Below are positions 27,071 to 34,925 of a DNA stretch of 64,000 nucleotides, in pieces. The translations under genes and the position numbers were made by a program. The notes under the pieces are model-generated. The model was not told the DNA's origin and made no database searches. It saw only the letters and a program-made list of their open reading frames with translations. Positions within the stretch are counted from its first letter, which is position 1. Each line of letters begins with the position of its first letter. The DNA comes from Mycolicibacterium canariasense (GTDB lineage Bacteria; Actinomycetota; Actinomycetes; Mycobacteriales; Mycobacteriaceae): assembly GCF_002101555.1 (NCBI RefSeq), contig NZ_LQOL01000019.1, forward strand, positions 93,289 through 157,288. The letters run 5' to 3'.

Positions 27071-28266
27071 GCCACCCCACTTCCACTGGCCCGCACCCCG
27101 GAGCGGAATTTCGGCACCCGCATGATCACCTTGGTGCCCGCTCCGAGGGCCGTCTCGACCACCAGACCGTAGTCGTTGCCGAACGCCGCACGCAGCCGAT
27201 GGTCCACATTCGTCAGGCCCACATGCGCGGACTGGTGCGTCTGCTCGGCCAGCGCGTCCCCGTGCCCCGCCCGCAGCGTGTCGGGATCCATTCCGGCGCC
27301 GTCGTCCTCGACGGTGATGACGCAATCGGTGCCGGCGTCGCGGGCGATGATCTCCACCGAGCCACCGCCCTGCCCAGCGAGGCCGTGCCGGACCGCGTTC
27401 TCCACCAACGGCTGGAGCGCCAGGAACGGCACGACGACATTGAGCACCTCGGGTGCCACCTGCAGCCGCACCGTCAGCGTCGCCCCGAACCGGGCCCGCT
27501 CCAGCGTCAGATACCGGTCGATATTGCGCAGCTCCTCGGCCAGGGTGGTGTATTGGCCGGCGGCCCGGAACGAGTAGCGGGTGAAATCGGCGAATTCCAG
27601 GATCAATTCGCGGGCGCGGTCGGGATCGGTGCGTACGAACGAGGCGATGGTATTCAGTGCGTTGTAGATGAAGTGCGGGCTGATCTGGGCGCGTAGCGCC
27701 AGCACCTCGGCCCGGTCCAGGCGCGCCCGGGATGCGTCGAGCTCGGCCAGCTCCAGCTGACTGGCCGCGTACCGGGCCACCTCTCCGATGGCACCGAGCA
27801 TGCCCGGCCCCGGATTGCCGGCCGCCACCACCACGAGCGCGCCGAGTACGTCACCGCTTTCGGCGAGCAGCGGCTGGGCCACCACGGCGGTGGTGCCGTT
27901 GTTGGTCAGCACCCGCCGGGCGGCGGTCACCGATTCGCGGGCGGTGGTGGCGCAGGCGTCGTCGATATCGGGCTGCCAGATCGCGTCGTGGGTGGCGTCC
28001 CGGGCCAGCAACACGCCGTCACCGTCGAACAGCGCCACCCCGTCGGTCCCGGTCAACCCGCGCAGGAAGGGTGCGGCGGTTTGCGCGGACTCGGTGTCCA
28101 GCCCGCGTCGCAGGGCCCGCGCCGCCAGTGATGCGGTGTGCAGGGCGGTGTGCACGGCGCGTTCGGTGGGGGTGGCCACGACACGGCGGGTGCGCACGAT
28201 GAACACGGCGGCGATCGCCGCCAGTGCCGCGGCGGCGGCCAGCGCGAGTGCAACGGGGCCGGACAT
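27067..28266 (-). CDS. LytS/YehU-type sensor histidine kinase
   Basis: The 399-residue kinase has one N-terminal membrane helix, a GAF-like sensor (about 60-160) and a His-kinase domain of the LytS family with the phospho-acceptor QISPHFIYNALNTI near 195, N box LVENAVRHGL near 290 and G box DDGAGMD. Unlike LytS, YehU or YpdA it has no multi-helix membrane sensor, so the signal is probably read in the cytosol or by its partner transporter. It heads the operon kinase, LytTR regulator, small membrane protein, symporter. Confidence 0.92.
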   Translation of the reverse strand: MSGPVALALAAAAALAAIAAVFIVRTRRVVATPTERAVHTALHTASLAARALRRGLDTESAQTAAPFLRGLTGTDGVALFDGDGVLLARDATHDAIWQPDIDDACATTARESVTAARRVLTNNGTTAVVAQPLLAESGDVLGALVVVAAGNPGPGMLGAIGEVARYAASQLELAELDASRARLDRAEVLALRAQISPHFIYNALNTIASFVRTDPDRARELILEFADFTRYSFRAAGQYTTLAEELRNIDRYLTLERARFGATLTVRLQVAPEVLNVVVPFLALQPLVENAVRHGLAGQGGGSVEIIARDAGTDCVITVEDDGAGMDPDTLRAGHGDALAEQTHQSAHVGLTNVDHRLRAAFGNDYGLVVETALGAGTKVIMRVPKFRSGVRASGSGVA

Positions 28267-28288
28267 GTGACGGTTCGTTCAGGTCGGG

Positions 28289-28585
28289 CTACTGAACCGG
28301 GCAGGCGTACTTCCTGGCCACGTCCATCACCCGCTCCTGCGCGCCGGGGCCGATGACGCCCTGGGCGGCCAGTTCCAATCCGATGTAGCCGGGGATGCCA
28401 CCGATACAGGCCTGGTGCGCCACGCGCCAGGCGGTATCGGGGTTCAGGTTGTAGCCGTTGCGTTGCAGGCCTTGCAGGTACTCGTCGAACGCCGGCGTGC
28501 CCTGGTCCGGGATCGCGCCGGCCGGTGCGGCCAGCGCGAGGGCGGTGGCCAGCGCGGCCAGCAGGGGCGCCACCACGCGTTTCAT
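28289..28585 (-). CDS. Secreted DUF732 protein
   Basis: The 98-residue precursor has a Sec signal peptide (hydrophobic 4-19, cleavage likely after APAGA) and a mature DUF732 domain with two cysteines (HQACIGG and KYACPVQ) that should form a disulfide. The GGGAGACGAG before ATG 28585 decides the start. Members are small exported mycobacterial proteins of unknown role. It ends 22 bases before the kinase gene on the same strand, so the two might be cotranscribed, and it is divergent from the HhH-GPD gene. Confidence 0.88.
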   Translation of the reverse strand: MKRVVAPLLAALATALALAAPAGAIPDQGTPAFDEYLQGLQRNGYNLNPDTAWRVAHQACIGGIPGYIGLELAAQGVIGPGAQERVMDVARKYACPVQ

Positions 28586-28670
28586 CTCGTCTCCCAAGGG
28601 TGTGGACCGCGGTTGTCGTGTCCACGTTCGCACACTCCACCGGCCTGGCGGCGCGCTTTAAACTGACCAG

Positions 28671-29252
28671 ATGCCCACTCTGCAGCTGGTCCAAGACCCC
28701 GCGGCCGACGCCCTGCTCGAGTCCAACCCGTTCGCGCTGCTGGTCGGGATGCTGCTGGACCAGCAGATCCCGATGGAGACGGCGTTCGCCGGGCCGAAGA
28801 AGATCGCCGACCGGATCGGCGGCGTCGACGCCCGCCAGATCGCCGAGTACAACCCGGACCAGTTCACCGCGTTGTGCTCGGAAACCCCGGCGATCCACCG
28901 CTTTCCGGGCTCGATGTCCAAGCGGGTGCAGGCGCTGGCGCAGGCCATCGTCGACGACTACGACGGCGATGTGACGGCCTTGTGGACCGCCGGGGACCCT
29001 GACGGCGCCGAGGTGCTGCGCCGGCTCAAGCGGCTGCCCGGTTTCGGCGAGCAGAAGGCCAAGATCTTCCTGGCGCTGCTGGGGAAGCAGTACGGCGTGA
29101 CGCCGGCGGGCTGGCGGGCTGCCGCGGGCGACTACGGCAAGGCCGGCACGCACATGTCGGTGGCCGATGTGGTGGACGCCGGTTCGCTGCAGGAAGTTCG
29201 GGCGTACAAGAAGAAGATGAAGGCTGCCGCGAAGGCTGCGAAGCAGGCCTGA
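28671..29252 (+). CDS. HhH-GPD base-excision repair family protein (Rv1156-like)
   Basis: A 193-residue helix-hairpin-helix GPD superfamily protein: FALLVGMLLDQQIPMETAF near 25, and the HhH motif LKRLPGFGEQKAKIF near 120-135. The catalytic lysine expected after the hairpin in glycosylase/lyases and the Fe-S cysteines of Nth/MutY are not evident, so activity is uncertain. The C-terminus is Lys- and Ala-rich (KKKMKAAAKAAKQA). By recalled order it corresponds to Rv1156. Its last codons and stop are part of a tandem repeat that continues downstream. Confidence 0.85.
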   Translation: MPTLQLVQDPAADALLESNPFALLVGMLLDQQIPMETAFAGPKKIADRIGGVDARQIAEYNPDQFTALCSETPAIHRFPGSMSKRVQALAQAIVDDYDGDVTALWTAGDPDGAEVLRRLKRLPGFGEQKAKIFLALLGKQYGVTPAGWRAAAGDYGKAGTHMSVADVVDAGSLQEVRAYKKKMKAAAKAAKQA

Positions 29253-29400
29253 GCCATAGGTCCGGAGGCTGCGAAGCAGGCCTGAGCCATAGGTCCGGAG
29301 GCTGCGAAGCAGGCCTGAGCCATAGGTCCGGAAGGCTGCGAAGCAGGCCTGAGCCATAGGTCCGGAAGGCTGCGAAGCAGGCCTGAGCCATTGGTCCGCC
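29234..29400. repeat. Five-copy 33/34-bp tandem repeat starting in a gene's last codons
   Basis: The unit begins GGCTGCGAAGCAGGCCTGAG. Copies start at 29234, 29267, 29300, 29334 and 29368; the first two are 33 bases long, the next two 34 because of an added A, and the fifth is diverged at its end. A degenerate sixth follows from 29401. The first copy contains the final codons and TGA of the HhH-GPD gene. Each unit can form a small GGCTGC-GAA-GCAGGCC hairpin with one bulge. Confidence 0.93.
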
Positions 29401-29444
29401 AAGGTTGCGAAGTCCTGAGTCGCCCGGTATGAGATGGTGATCAC

Positions 29445-29594
29445 ATGGCGAAGACGCATCTGAATTGCCCTTGCGGCGAAGCGATCAGCGGCAGCGACGA
29501 GGACGATCTGGTGGAGAAGGCGCAGGAGCACCTCGCGCAGGCGCATCCCGGCCGTGAGTACGACCGCGACATGATCCTGTTCATGGCGTACTGA
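29445..29594 (+). CDS. Small Cys-containing DUF1059-like protein
   Basis: A 49-residue protein beginning MAKTHLNCPCGEAISG, with a Cys-Pro-Cys pair and then DEDDLVEKAQEHLAQAHPG, the pattern of DUF1059 (a short beta-strand with cysteines, then a helix ending in His). Function unknown. No ribosome site is obvious. It lies between the tandem repeat and a bidirectional hairpin. Confidence 0.75.
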   Translation: MAKTHLNCPCGEAISGSDEDDLVEKAQEHLAQAHPGREYDRDMILFMAY

Positions 29595-29606
29595 TCGGGC
29601 CGCTCA

Positions 29607-29669
29607 CGCGACGACGGTGCACCCAGATCACTCATCGGGCCGGATTTGTGATCTGAATGCACCGTCGCG
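29607..29669. terminator. Bidirectional hairpin between convergent genes
   Basis: Left arm 29607-29631 and right arm 29648-29669 pair over about 20 bases (CGCGAC, GGTGCA and CAGATCAC blocks), with a three-base bulge, a two-base mismatch and a 16-base loop. It lies between the stop codons of the DUF1059-like gene and the Ala/Pro-rich gene, so it probably ends both transcripts. Confidence 0.82.
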
Positions 29670-29680
29670 GTCTGTAGTGC

Positions 29681-30697
29681 TTACGGCACCACCGTCGAGC
29701 CGATGGTCGGCATGAACTGGCACTGCTTCTCGGTCGTGGTCACCTGACCGAAGATCGTCGACATGATGCTGCCCGAACCGGTGTCGACGATCGCCGTCAA
29801 CGTGGTCGGGCCTTGGGGATTCATGTCCGCGCGCGGCTTGAGGGTCGCGGTGCCGGACTTCCCGGTGGACAGGTTCACCCACGTCACGTTCAGCGGCAGC
29901 TTCTGCTCTGCTGCCGGGCCGGGGGTGCCGACCGCGGTGAAGACGTACGCGGTCTGGCCCGGTCCGGGGCCGGGGGTCGGGATCGCCGCCGGGCCGGCCA
30001 CCGAGATCGCCGTCGCCAGCACATTGCCGCCGTCGGACAGGCAGCCGTTGCTGATCGACGGATACATGAAGTCCTGCTTGGTCGCCGCGTCCGGGCTCAG
30101 CACACCCGCCGGAGCCGGAGCCGGAGCGGGAGCCGGGCCGGGGGCTGGGGCCGGAGCGGGTGCGGGGACCGCGTCGGGTGCCGGGGCCGGCGCGGCCAGC
30201 GCTGCCGCGTCGGGCACCGGAGCGGGTGCCGGTGCGGCATCGGGCGCCGGTACACCAGCCGGAGCCGGAGCCGGAGCTGGAGCCGGTGCGGGAGCGGCGA
30301 GCGAGGCCGCGCCCGGTACCGGGCCGACGGCGTAGGCCGGGTCCACGCCGGGCGGCAGATGCGCTTCCGGTCCGGCGCCGGCCGCGGGCACATGGGCCGC
30401 CGGCTCGGCGACGAACTGGTTGACCGCCGCCGCCACATTCTTCGAATCACTGGGTGCCGCCGCGTTTCCGGCGAACGCGGCGGCGGCGGCCATGAGCATC
30501 GACGCGGCGCCGGACGGATCGGCCGCCGCCTGCTGAATCGCCGGGCCCAGCGTCTCCATGGCCGGCAGCCCCGGGGCCTGCAGGCTGTTGATCGGCAGCG
30601 GTGACGGCACCGCGGGATCAGCGCCGGCGACTCCGCTGCCCAGCACCACCAGCGTCGTGGCCGCGGTACTGGTCAGCAGCGTCCGGATCGATGACAT
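29681..30697 (-). CDS. Exported Ala/Pro-rich protein (Rv1158c-like)
   Basis: The 338-residue precursor has a signal peptide (cleavage near GVAGA-DPA at 26), a helical Ala-rich part, a long Pro-Ala repeat (about 125-205) and a C-terminal domain of about 130 residues with two cysteines (NGCLSDGG and EKQCQFM). This layout is that of a mycobacterial secreted or wall-associated protein with a Pro/Ala spacer; such tracts can be O-mannosylated, which would suit a neighbour of pimE, though that link is inference. By order it matches Rv1158c or Rv1157c. Confidence 0.85.
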   Translation of the reverse strand: MSSIRTLLTSTAATTLVVLGSGVAGADPAVPSPLPINSLQAPGLPAMETLGPAIQQAAADPSGAASMLMAAAAAFAGNAAAPSDSKNVAAAVNQFVAEPAAHVPAAGAGPEAHLPPGVDPAYAVGPVPGAASLAAPAPAPAPAPAPAGVPAPDAAPAPAPVPDAAALAAPAPAPDAVPAPAPAPAPGPAPAPAPAPAGVLSPDAATKQDFMYPSISNGCLSDGGNVLATAISVAGPAAIPTPGPGPGQTAYVFTAVGTPGPAAEQKLPLNVTWVNLSTGKSGTATLKPRADMNPQGPTTLTAIVDTGSGSIMSTIFGQVTTTEKQCQFMPTIGSTVVP

Positions 30698-30741
30698 GAA
30701 TCCCCCTGGATATGTGGTGATGACGGTCGGTCAGTGCCGGG

Positions 30742-31383
30742 TCACGGCAATGCGGACAGTGCGTTGGTCGGCAGCAGCATCGGCACCAGTCCCGCGGCAC
30801 CGGGCAGTGCGGACGCGGCCGCCGGGGCGGCAGCAGCCGCCGGGGCACCGAGCGCCGCGGGTGCGGTGGTCGCGGCCGAAGCGGCCTTGGGCAGGAGGCC
30901 CGCCAGCGGCGAGCCGGCCGGCATCAGCCCGGCCAGGGCACCCGGGAAGCCCAACTGCTGGGGCAGATCCAGGCCGGCCACCTGAGGCAGGTTCACATCG
31001 GCCTCGGGCAACAGCACATTGCCGGTGGGCGCGGGCGCGGCGGCTGCCGCGGGTGTGGCCGCCGACGCCGGGGTCACCGCGGGCAGCTGCGGCAGGGTCA
31101 GGTTGGCGCTCGCCGTCGGTGCCGGAGCCGCGGCGGGTGTCGCTGCCGCGGGTGCGGCGGTGGCGGCTCCGCCGCCCGACAGTGCCGAGGCCAGGCCCTG
31201 GATGAGCTGTGGCGCCATGGCGAGCTGGTTGGCGAACGGCACGGCGGGTGCGGCCGGCGCGGCCGGAGCCACGGGTGCCGGCGGCACCGGGTCGGCGCCG
31301 GCCAGCGGGCTCAGTGCGAGCGCAGCGGCGGCACCGGCCCCGGCAATTACGCTGGAAATAAAGGCTTTTCTGGTAGCTGGCAT
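30742..31383 (-). CDS. Exported Ala/Pro-rich protein, paralogue-like neighbour
   Basis: A 213-residue precursor with a signal peptide (cleavage near PLAGA-DPV at 31) and a low-complexity Ala/Pro body broken by short Leu-rich segments (LPQVAGLDLPQQLGFPGALAG). No domain is recognisable. GGGGAG before ATG 31383 decides the start. It lies 44 bases upstream of the other Ala/Pro-rich gene on the same strand; the two are probably an operon and may share ancestry. Confidence 0.8.
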   Translation of the reverse strand: MPATRKAFISSVIAGAGAAAALALSPLAGADPVPPAPVAPAAPAAPAVPFANQLAMAPQLIQGLASALSGGGAATAAPAAATPAAAPAPTASANLTLPQLPAVTPASAATPAAAAAPAPTGNVLLPEADVNLPQVAGLDLPQQLGFPGALAGLMPAGSPLAGLLPKAASAATTAPAALGAPAAAAAPAAASALPGAAGLVPMLLPTNALSALP

Positions 31384-31493
31384 GGTTCTCCCCAATTCGT
31401 TGACGGCAGGCCTGCACCCGAAGGTATCCCGTTACTGGTGTTACTCAAGTGACACGTGTGGCGGTTATTCAACCGTTACGGAGGTGTGCGCCG

Positions 31494-32747
31494 ATGGTGA
31501 CCGCGCGGCGCGCCGCTACAGTCGTGCCGGTAGACACCACCTCGTCGCGCGCACCCGGCGCGCCGCTCACCCGCCTGGCGCCGGTCGCGCTCGCGCTCAG
31601 CATCGCGGCCCGGCTGGCTTGGACGTATCTGGTGCCCAATGGCGCGAACTTCGTCGACCTGCACGTGTACGTGGGTGGCGCGGCGGCGCTGAACCACCCG
31701 GGAACGCTCTACGACTACGTGTACGCCGACCAGACCCCGGACTTTCCGCTGCCCTTCACGTATCCGCCGTTCGCCGCGGTGGTGTTCTATCCGCTGCATC
31801 TGCTGCCGTTCGGCGTGGTGGCGTTCCTGTGGCAGATCGGCATCATCGCCGCGTTGTACGGCGTGGTGGTGCTGAGCCTTCGGCTGTTGGGCCGGACCGA
31901 TGCGCGGCCGGCGATGGCGTGGACGGCCGTGGGTATCTGGATCGAGCCGCTGCGCAGCACGTTCGACTACGGGCAGATCAACGTCCTGCTGGTGCTCGCG
32001 GTGCTGTACGCCGTCTACAGCTCGCGGTGGTGGGTGTCAGGCCTGCTGGTCGGCCTGGCCGCCGGGGTGAAGCTGACGCCGGCCGTGTCGGGCCTGTACT
32101 TCGTGGGCGTGCGGCGCTGGGCGGCCGTCGCATTCTCGGCGCTGGTGTTCGTGGCCACGGTCGGGGTGTCGATCCTGGTGGTCGGTGACCAAGGCCGCTA
32201 CTACTTCACCGATTTGCTCGGCGATGCCGGCCGCGTCGGCCCGATCGGCACCTCGTTCAACCAGTCGGTGCGCGGCGCGATCTCCCGGATCGTCGGGCAT
32301 GATGCCGGCTACGGACCGGTGGTCGTGGCCATCTTGGTGGTGGCCGCGGCGCTGGCGGTACTGGCGTGGCGTGCGGTCGACGGTGCCGACGACCGGCTGG
32401 CCGGCATCGTGATCGTGCAGTTGTTCGGCTTGCTGCTGTCGCCGATCTCGTGGACCCACCATTGGGTGTGGCTGATCCCGCTGATGATCTGGCTGCTGCA
32501 CGGCCCATTGCGGGAGCGGCTGGGCGCGCGGGTGTTCGGATGGGGCTGGCTGGCGTTGACGCTCGTCGGCTTGCCGTGGCTGTTGAGCTTCGCGCAACCG
32601 ACCATCTGGGAGATCGGCCGGCCGTGGTACCTGGCCTGGGCCGGCCTGATCTACCCCGTGGCCACCCTGGCCACGCTGGGGTGGATGGCCGCTACTGGCC
32701 GAGAATCCGGTCGATATCGGCCGCCATCGCCAGATCCTTCTCGGTGA
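31494..32747 (+). CDS. pimE: Polyprenol-phosphate-mannose alpha-1,2-mannosyltransferase PimE
   Basis: PimE adds an alpha-1,2-mannose from polyprenol-phosphate-mannose to Ac1PIM4, leading to polar PIM5/6. The 417-residue, multi-helix GT87 protein has the GT-C acidic motif in the first loop ([15 protein letters not shown] near 55-70), then [10 protein letters not shown] near 95 and [11 protein letters not shown] near 320. GGAGGT sits eight bases before ATG 31494, which I chose over an upstream GTG. Its last 56 bases overlap the convergent phhB gene. LpqW, which acts at the branch between polar PIMs and lipoarabinomannan, is encoded 7 kb away. Confidence 0.93.
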   Translation: MVTARRAATVVPVDTTSSRAPGAPLTRLAPVALALSIAARLAWTYLVPNGANFVDLHVYVGGAAALNHPGTLYDYVYADQTPDFPLPFTYPPFAAVVFYPLHLLPFGVVAFLWQIGIIAALYGVVVLSLRLLGRTDARPAMAWTAVGIWIEPLRSTFDYGQINVLLVLAVLYAVYSSRWWVSGLLVGLAAGVKLTPAVSGLYFVGVRRWAAVAFSALVFVATVGVSILVVGDQGRYYFTDLLGDAGRVGPIGTSFNQSVRGAISRIVGHDAGYGPVVVAILVVAAALAVLAWRAVDGADDRLAGIVIVQLFGLLLSPISWTHHWVWLIPLMIWLLHGPLRERLGARVFGWGWLALTLVGLPWLLSFAQPTIWEIGRPWYLAWAGLIYPVATLATLGWMAATGRESGRYRPPSPDPSR

Positions 32748-32976
32748 TCCCACCGGCGGAATGTGTCACCAAAGCGAAAGTTACTGTACGCCAACGTATA
32801 TCGATATCGGGATGATGGTCGGCCTGCTCGGCGAATTCGGCGACGCGGCGCACCGCGTCGATCCCGTCCAGAAACGCCGGGAACTTGACCGACCGGTGCA
32901 GGGCGCCCGCTGCCCGTTCCCACCCGGGAAGATCGGCCAGCGCGGCATCCACCTGTTCGTTCGTCAACACAGCCAT
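32692..32976 (-). CDS. phhB: Pterin-4a-carbinolamine dehydratase
   Basis: The 94-residue product matches the PCD/DCoH family: [48 protein letters not shown] in pieces across 30-62, and [15 protein letters not shown]. The His-His pair and the downstream His are the catalytic set that dehydrates 4a-hydroxytetrahydropterin. No aromatic amino acid hydroxylase lies nearby. The gene overlaps the end of pimE by 56 bases and is divergent from mutT2 with only 27 bases between the starts. Confidence 0.92.
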   Translation of the reverse strand: MAVLTNEQVDAALADLPGWERAAGALHRSVKFPAFLDGIDAVRRVAEFAEQADHHPDIDIRWRTVTFALVTHSAGGITEKDLAMAADIDRILGQ

Positions 32977-32981
32977 GGCAT

Positions 32982-32997
32982 CGACGGTATACCGTCG
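32982..32997. promoter_or_regulatory. Palindromic bidirectional promoter of phhB and mutT2
   Basis: CGACGGTATACCGTCG is a perfect 16-base palindrome in the 27 bases between the two start codons. Its centre gives TATACC in both directions: the plus-strand copy (32988-32993) ends 10 bases before the mutT2 ATG, and the minus-strand copy (32991-32986) ends 9 bases before the phhB ATG. Both mRNAs would be leaderless or nearly so, and the two promoters cannot fire at once. Confidence 0.65.
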
Positions 32998-33003
32998 TCG
33001 GCG

Positions 33004-33405
33004 ATGCATGAGCAGATTGTCGTTGCGGGGGCGCTCATTTCGCATGACGTCCTGCTGGTGGCGCAGCGGGCGCGCCCCGCCGAGCTGGCCGGGCTCTGGG
33101 AGCTGCCCGGTGGCAAGGTCGCACCGGGGGAGTCCGACGCCCAAGCCCTGGCCCGGGAACTGTACGAAGAACTCGAGATCCGGGTGAGCGTCGGTGCCCG
33201 GATCGGGCCGGACGTGAGGCTGCCCAACGGCATGACGCTGCGCGCCTACCGGGTGACACTCACCGACGGCAGCCCTCAGCCGCACGACCATCGCGCACTG
33301 CGCTGGGTGTCGGCCGCCGAACTCCGCGACCTACCCTGGGTGCCGGCCGATCGGGCCTGGGTGCCCGATCTGTCGGTCGCGCTGAGCGCCCCCGACCGCC
33401 GGTAG
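33004..33405 (+). CDS. mutT2: NUDIX (d)CTP pyrophosphohydrolase MutT2
   Basis: A 133-residue NUDIX hydrolase. The Nudix box runs [23 protein letters not shown] (written here in parts: GKVAPGE, then RELYEELEI; about residues 38-60), with Glu where the final Gly of the consensus is usual. It probably cleans damaged or surplus pyrimidine nucleotides such as dCTP and 5-methyl-dCTP, as M. tuberculosis MutT2 does. ATG 33004 is six bases after the likely transcription start. Upstream in-frame codons run antisense to phhB and are not part of the gene. Confidence 0.9.
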   Translation: MHEQIVVAGALISHDVLLVAQRARPAELAGLWELPGGKVAPGESDAQALARELYEELEIRVSVGARIGPDVRLPNGMTLRAYRVTLTDGSPQPHDHRALRWVSAAELRDLPWVPADRAWVPDLSVALSAPDRR

Positions 33406-33651
33406 GTCCAGGTTTGCCACGCGTACAGCGGGCACACAGTAATTCCCTCGAGCCATGGGCGTGCTGGCATTCGACCGGATCGGCAGCAGTATCCCGCAGC
33501 TGGTCCAAATCACTTTTGTGGAACTGTTTTCGGTGATGCCGTTGGCCTTCTTCATCGGGAAGGTCACTGACATCCGCGGTGCCTGGGGGTGCCGGGCACC
33601 GGGTGTTGGTGTTGTTGCAGACGCCCTGACAGCCAGTGCCCCGTCGGGGTG
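33406..33651. other. 246-bp gap between mutT2 and the PrpF-like gene
   Basis: No convincing gene. Part of it (about 33470-33560) is less GC-rich than its surroundings, and open frames exist on both strands without recognisable similarity. A GGTGCC-G-GGCACC hairpin at 33588-33600 may terminate one or both convergent genes. In M. tuberculosis the narGHJI operon follows mutT2 here, so the gap may be the scar of a replacement. Confidence 0.5.
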
Positions 33652-34782
33652 TCACACGCCTGCGCCGACGAGCGCCGGTGCGGCGACGAAAAGCTCTGCC
33701 GCGGCGATCTTTCGGGCTGCACGGTGCAGGGTCACTGCTGTCAACGCGCCGTCTGCAGCCCTGATGAGGTCGACGTGTAGCACCCCGGCGGCGGTGCCAA
33801 GCCGAAGTGAATCGGCCACCGGCGTGCGCATACTTTGCGAGACGGTACTACCGGGTATCGTCGCCGCTGCGGCGACGGCGACGGCGGACGTGAGCCCGAT
33901 GGCGGGATGCGGGGCGAGCATGGACACCATGCGCACAGAGATGTCGTACTCGTCCGCCCACACCTCGGTGCCGGCACTCGTGCGGTAGTTCCTCGGTGAG
34001 CCCACCACACCGACTTTCGGGATGGCGTGACTGATCGGCTCGCCAACCCTGCTCAATCCCATCTTCAGCGAGGCCTGGTGGCGAAGCGCCACCAACAGAT
34101 CCATCCGATCGGCGATGGCGTCGTTGTCCTCGGCGCCGGTCAAGCCGAGATCGGCGGCGTCGAACAGGGCCGCCGGGGCGCCGGCCACCAGCATCGTCGC
34201 GGTGTACCTGCCGTCGGCGACCTGGACGTGGTCGACGGCGTGCCCGGTGCGCAGCACGCCTGCCGGATCGGCGTCCAGGCCGGTGAAGGACAGACCCACC
34301 GGCACCCCGAGCGCGTTGGTGCCGGGTACACGTGCGGTCCCTTCGCTCGGGATCACCCCTCCGGGGGTGGCGATCTCCGCGGTGAGGACGGCGCCGGTGT
34401 TCTCGTTGCGCATCCGGATCTCGGTCGTCGAGTCGTGGACGGCGACGAGGCCGGACTGCAGGGCGTAGAGACCGATCGCGGTGGCGCAATTGCCGCAGTT
34501 GCTTCCCCATTCGACCCGTCGATCACCGATCGCCACCTGAGCGAAGAGGTAGTCGACGTCGATACCGGGCACTTGCGAGCGCCGCACGATGGCGGCCTTC
34601 GAGGTCGTCGAACTTCCGCCACCGACCCCGTCGAGTTGGCGGGGATCGCCGGATCCGAATGCAGAGGTGAGGAGCGCTTCGAGGCCGCCGGCGTCGCTCA
34701 GTAGGGGGTCGACGTCCACGGCGTTGAACAGCCAGCACTTGCTGGTTCCGCCCCGCATCCAGGTGCCACGGAGAGTGAGCAT
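33652..34782 (-). CDS. PrpF-family isomerase (4-oxalomesaconate tautomerase-like)
   Basis: The 376-residue product belongs to the PrpF family of two-domain diaminopimelate-epimerase-like isomerases: TWMRGGTSKCWLF near 7-19, VGGGSSTTSKAAIV near 55, and GSNCGNCATAIGLYA near 93, with cysteines at the sites used by the fold. Relatives isomerise methylaconitate or 4-oxalomesaconate. With a MatC-like dicarboxylate carrier next to it and a LysR regulator beyond, it probably serves uptake and use of an unsaturated or branched di- or tricarboxylate. The exact substrate is open. Confidence 0.88.
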   Translation of the reverse strand: MLTLRGTWMRGGTSKCWLFNAVDVDPLLSDAGGLEALLTSAFGSGDPRQLDGVGGGSSTTSKAAIVRRSQVPGIDVDYLFAQVAIGDRRVEWGSNCGNCATAIGLYALQSGLVAVHDSTTEIRMRNENTGAVLTAEIATPGGVIPSEGTARVPGTNALGVPVGLSFTGLDADPAGVLRTGHAVDHVQVADGRYTATMLVAGAPAALFDAADLGLTGAEDNDAIADRMDLLVALRHQASLKMGLSRVGEPISHAIPKVGVVGSPRNYRTSAGTEVWADEYDISVRMVSMLAPHPAIGLTSAVAVAAAATIPGSTVSQSMRTPVADSLRLGTAAGVLHVDLIRAADGALTAVTLHRAARKIAAAELFVAAPALVGAGV

Positions 34783-34925
34783 GTCAGATCAGGCCTTTCC
34801 ACACGAGAAGTGAGGTGTGATTCCACTGTGAGCGCTCCTGGCGTGTAGCACAATCACGCATTACCGGACTGTGGTTAAGTTCCGCTAAAGCCAGTCGTGC
34901 TGACGCAGCTGCCGCGAATGCGTGC

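Noticed and set aside
29026..29391. Repetitive frame on the minus strand across the tandem repeat (MAQACFAAS units)
   Set aside because: It is produced by the DNA repeat in an arbitrary frame and has no start signal or homology.
29234..29400. Tandem repeat as a CRISPR array
   Set aside because: Units are directly adjacent with no unique spacers, and no cas genes are present.
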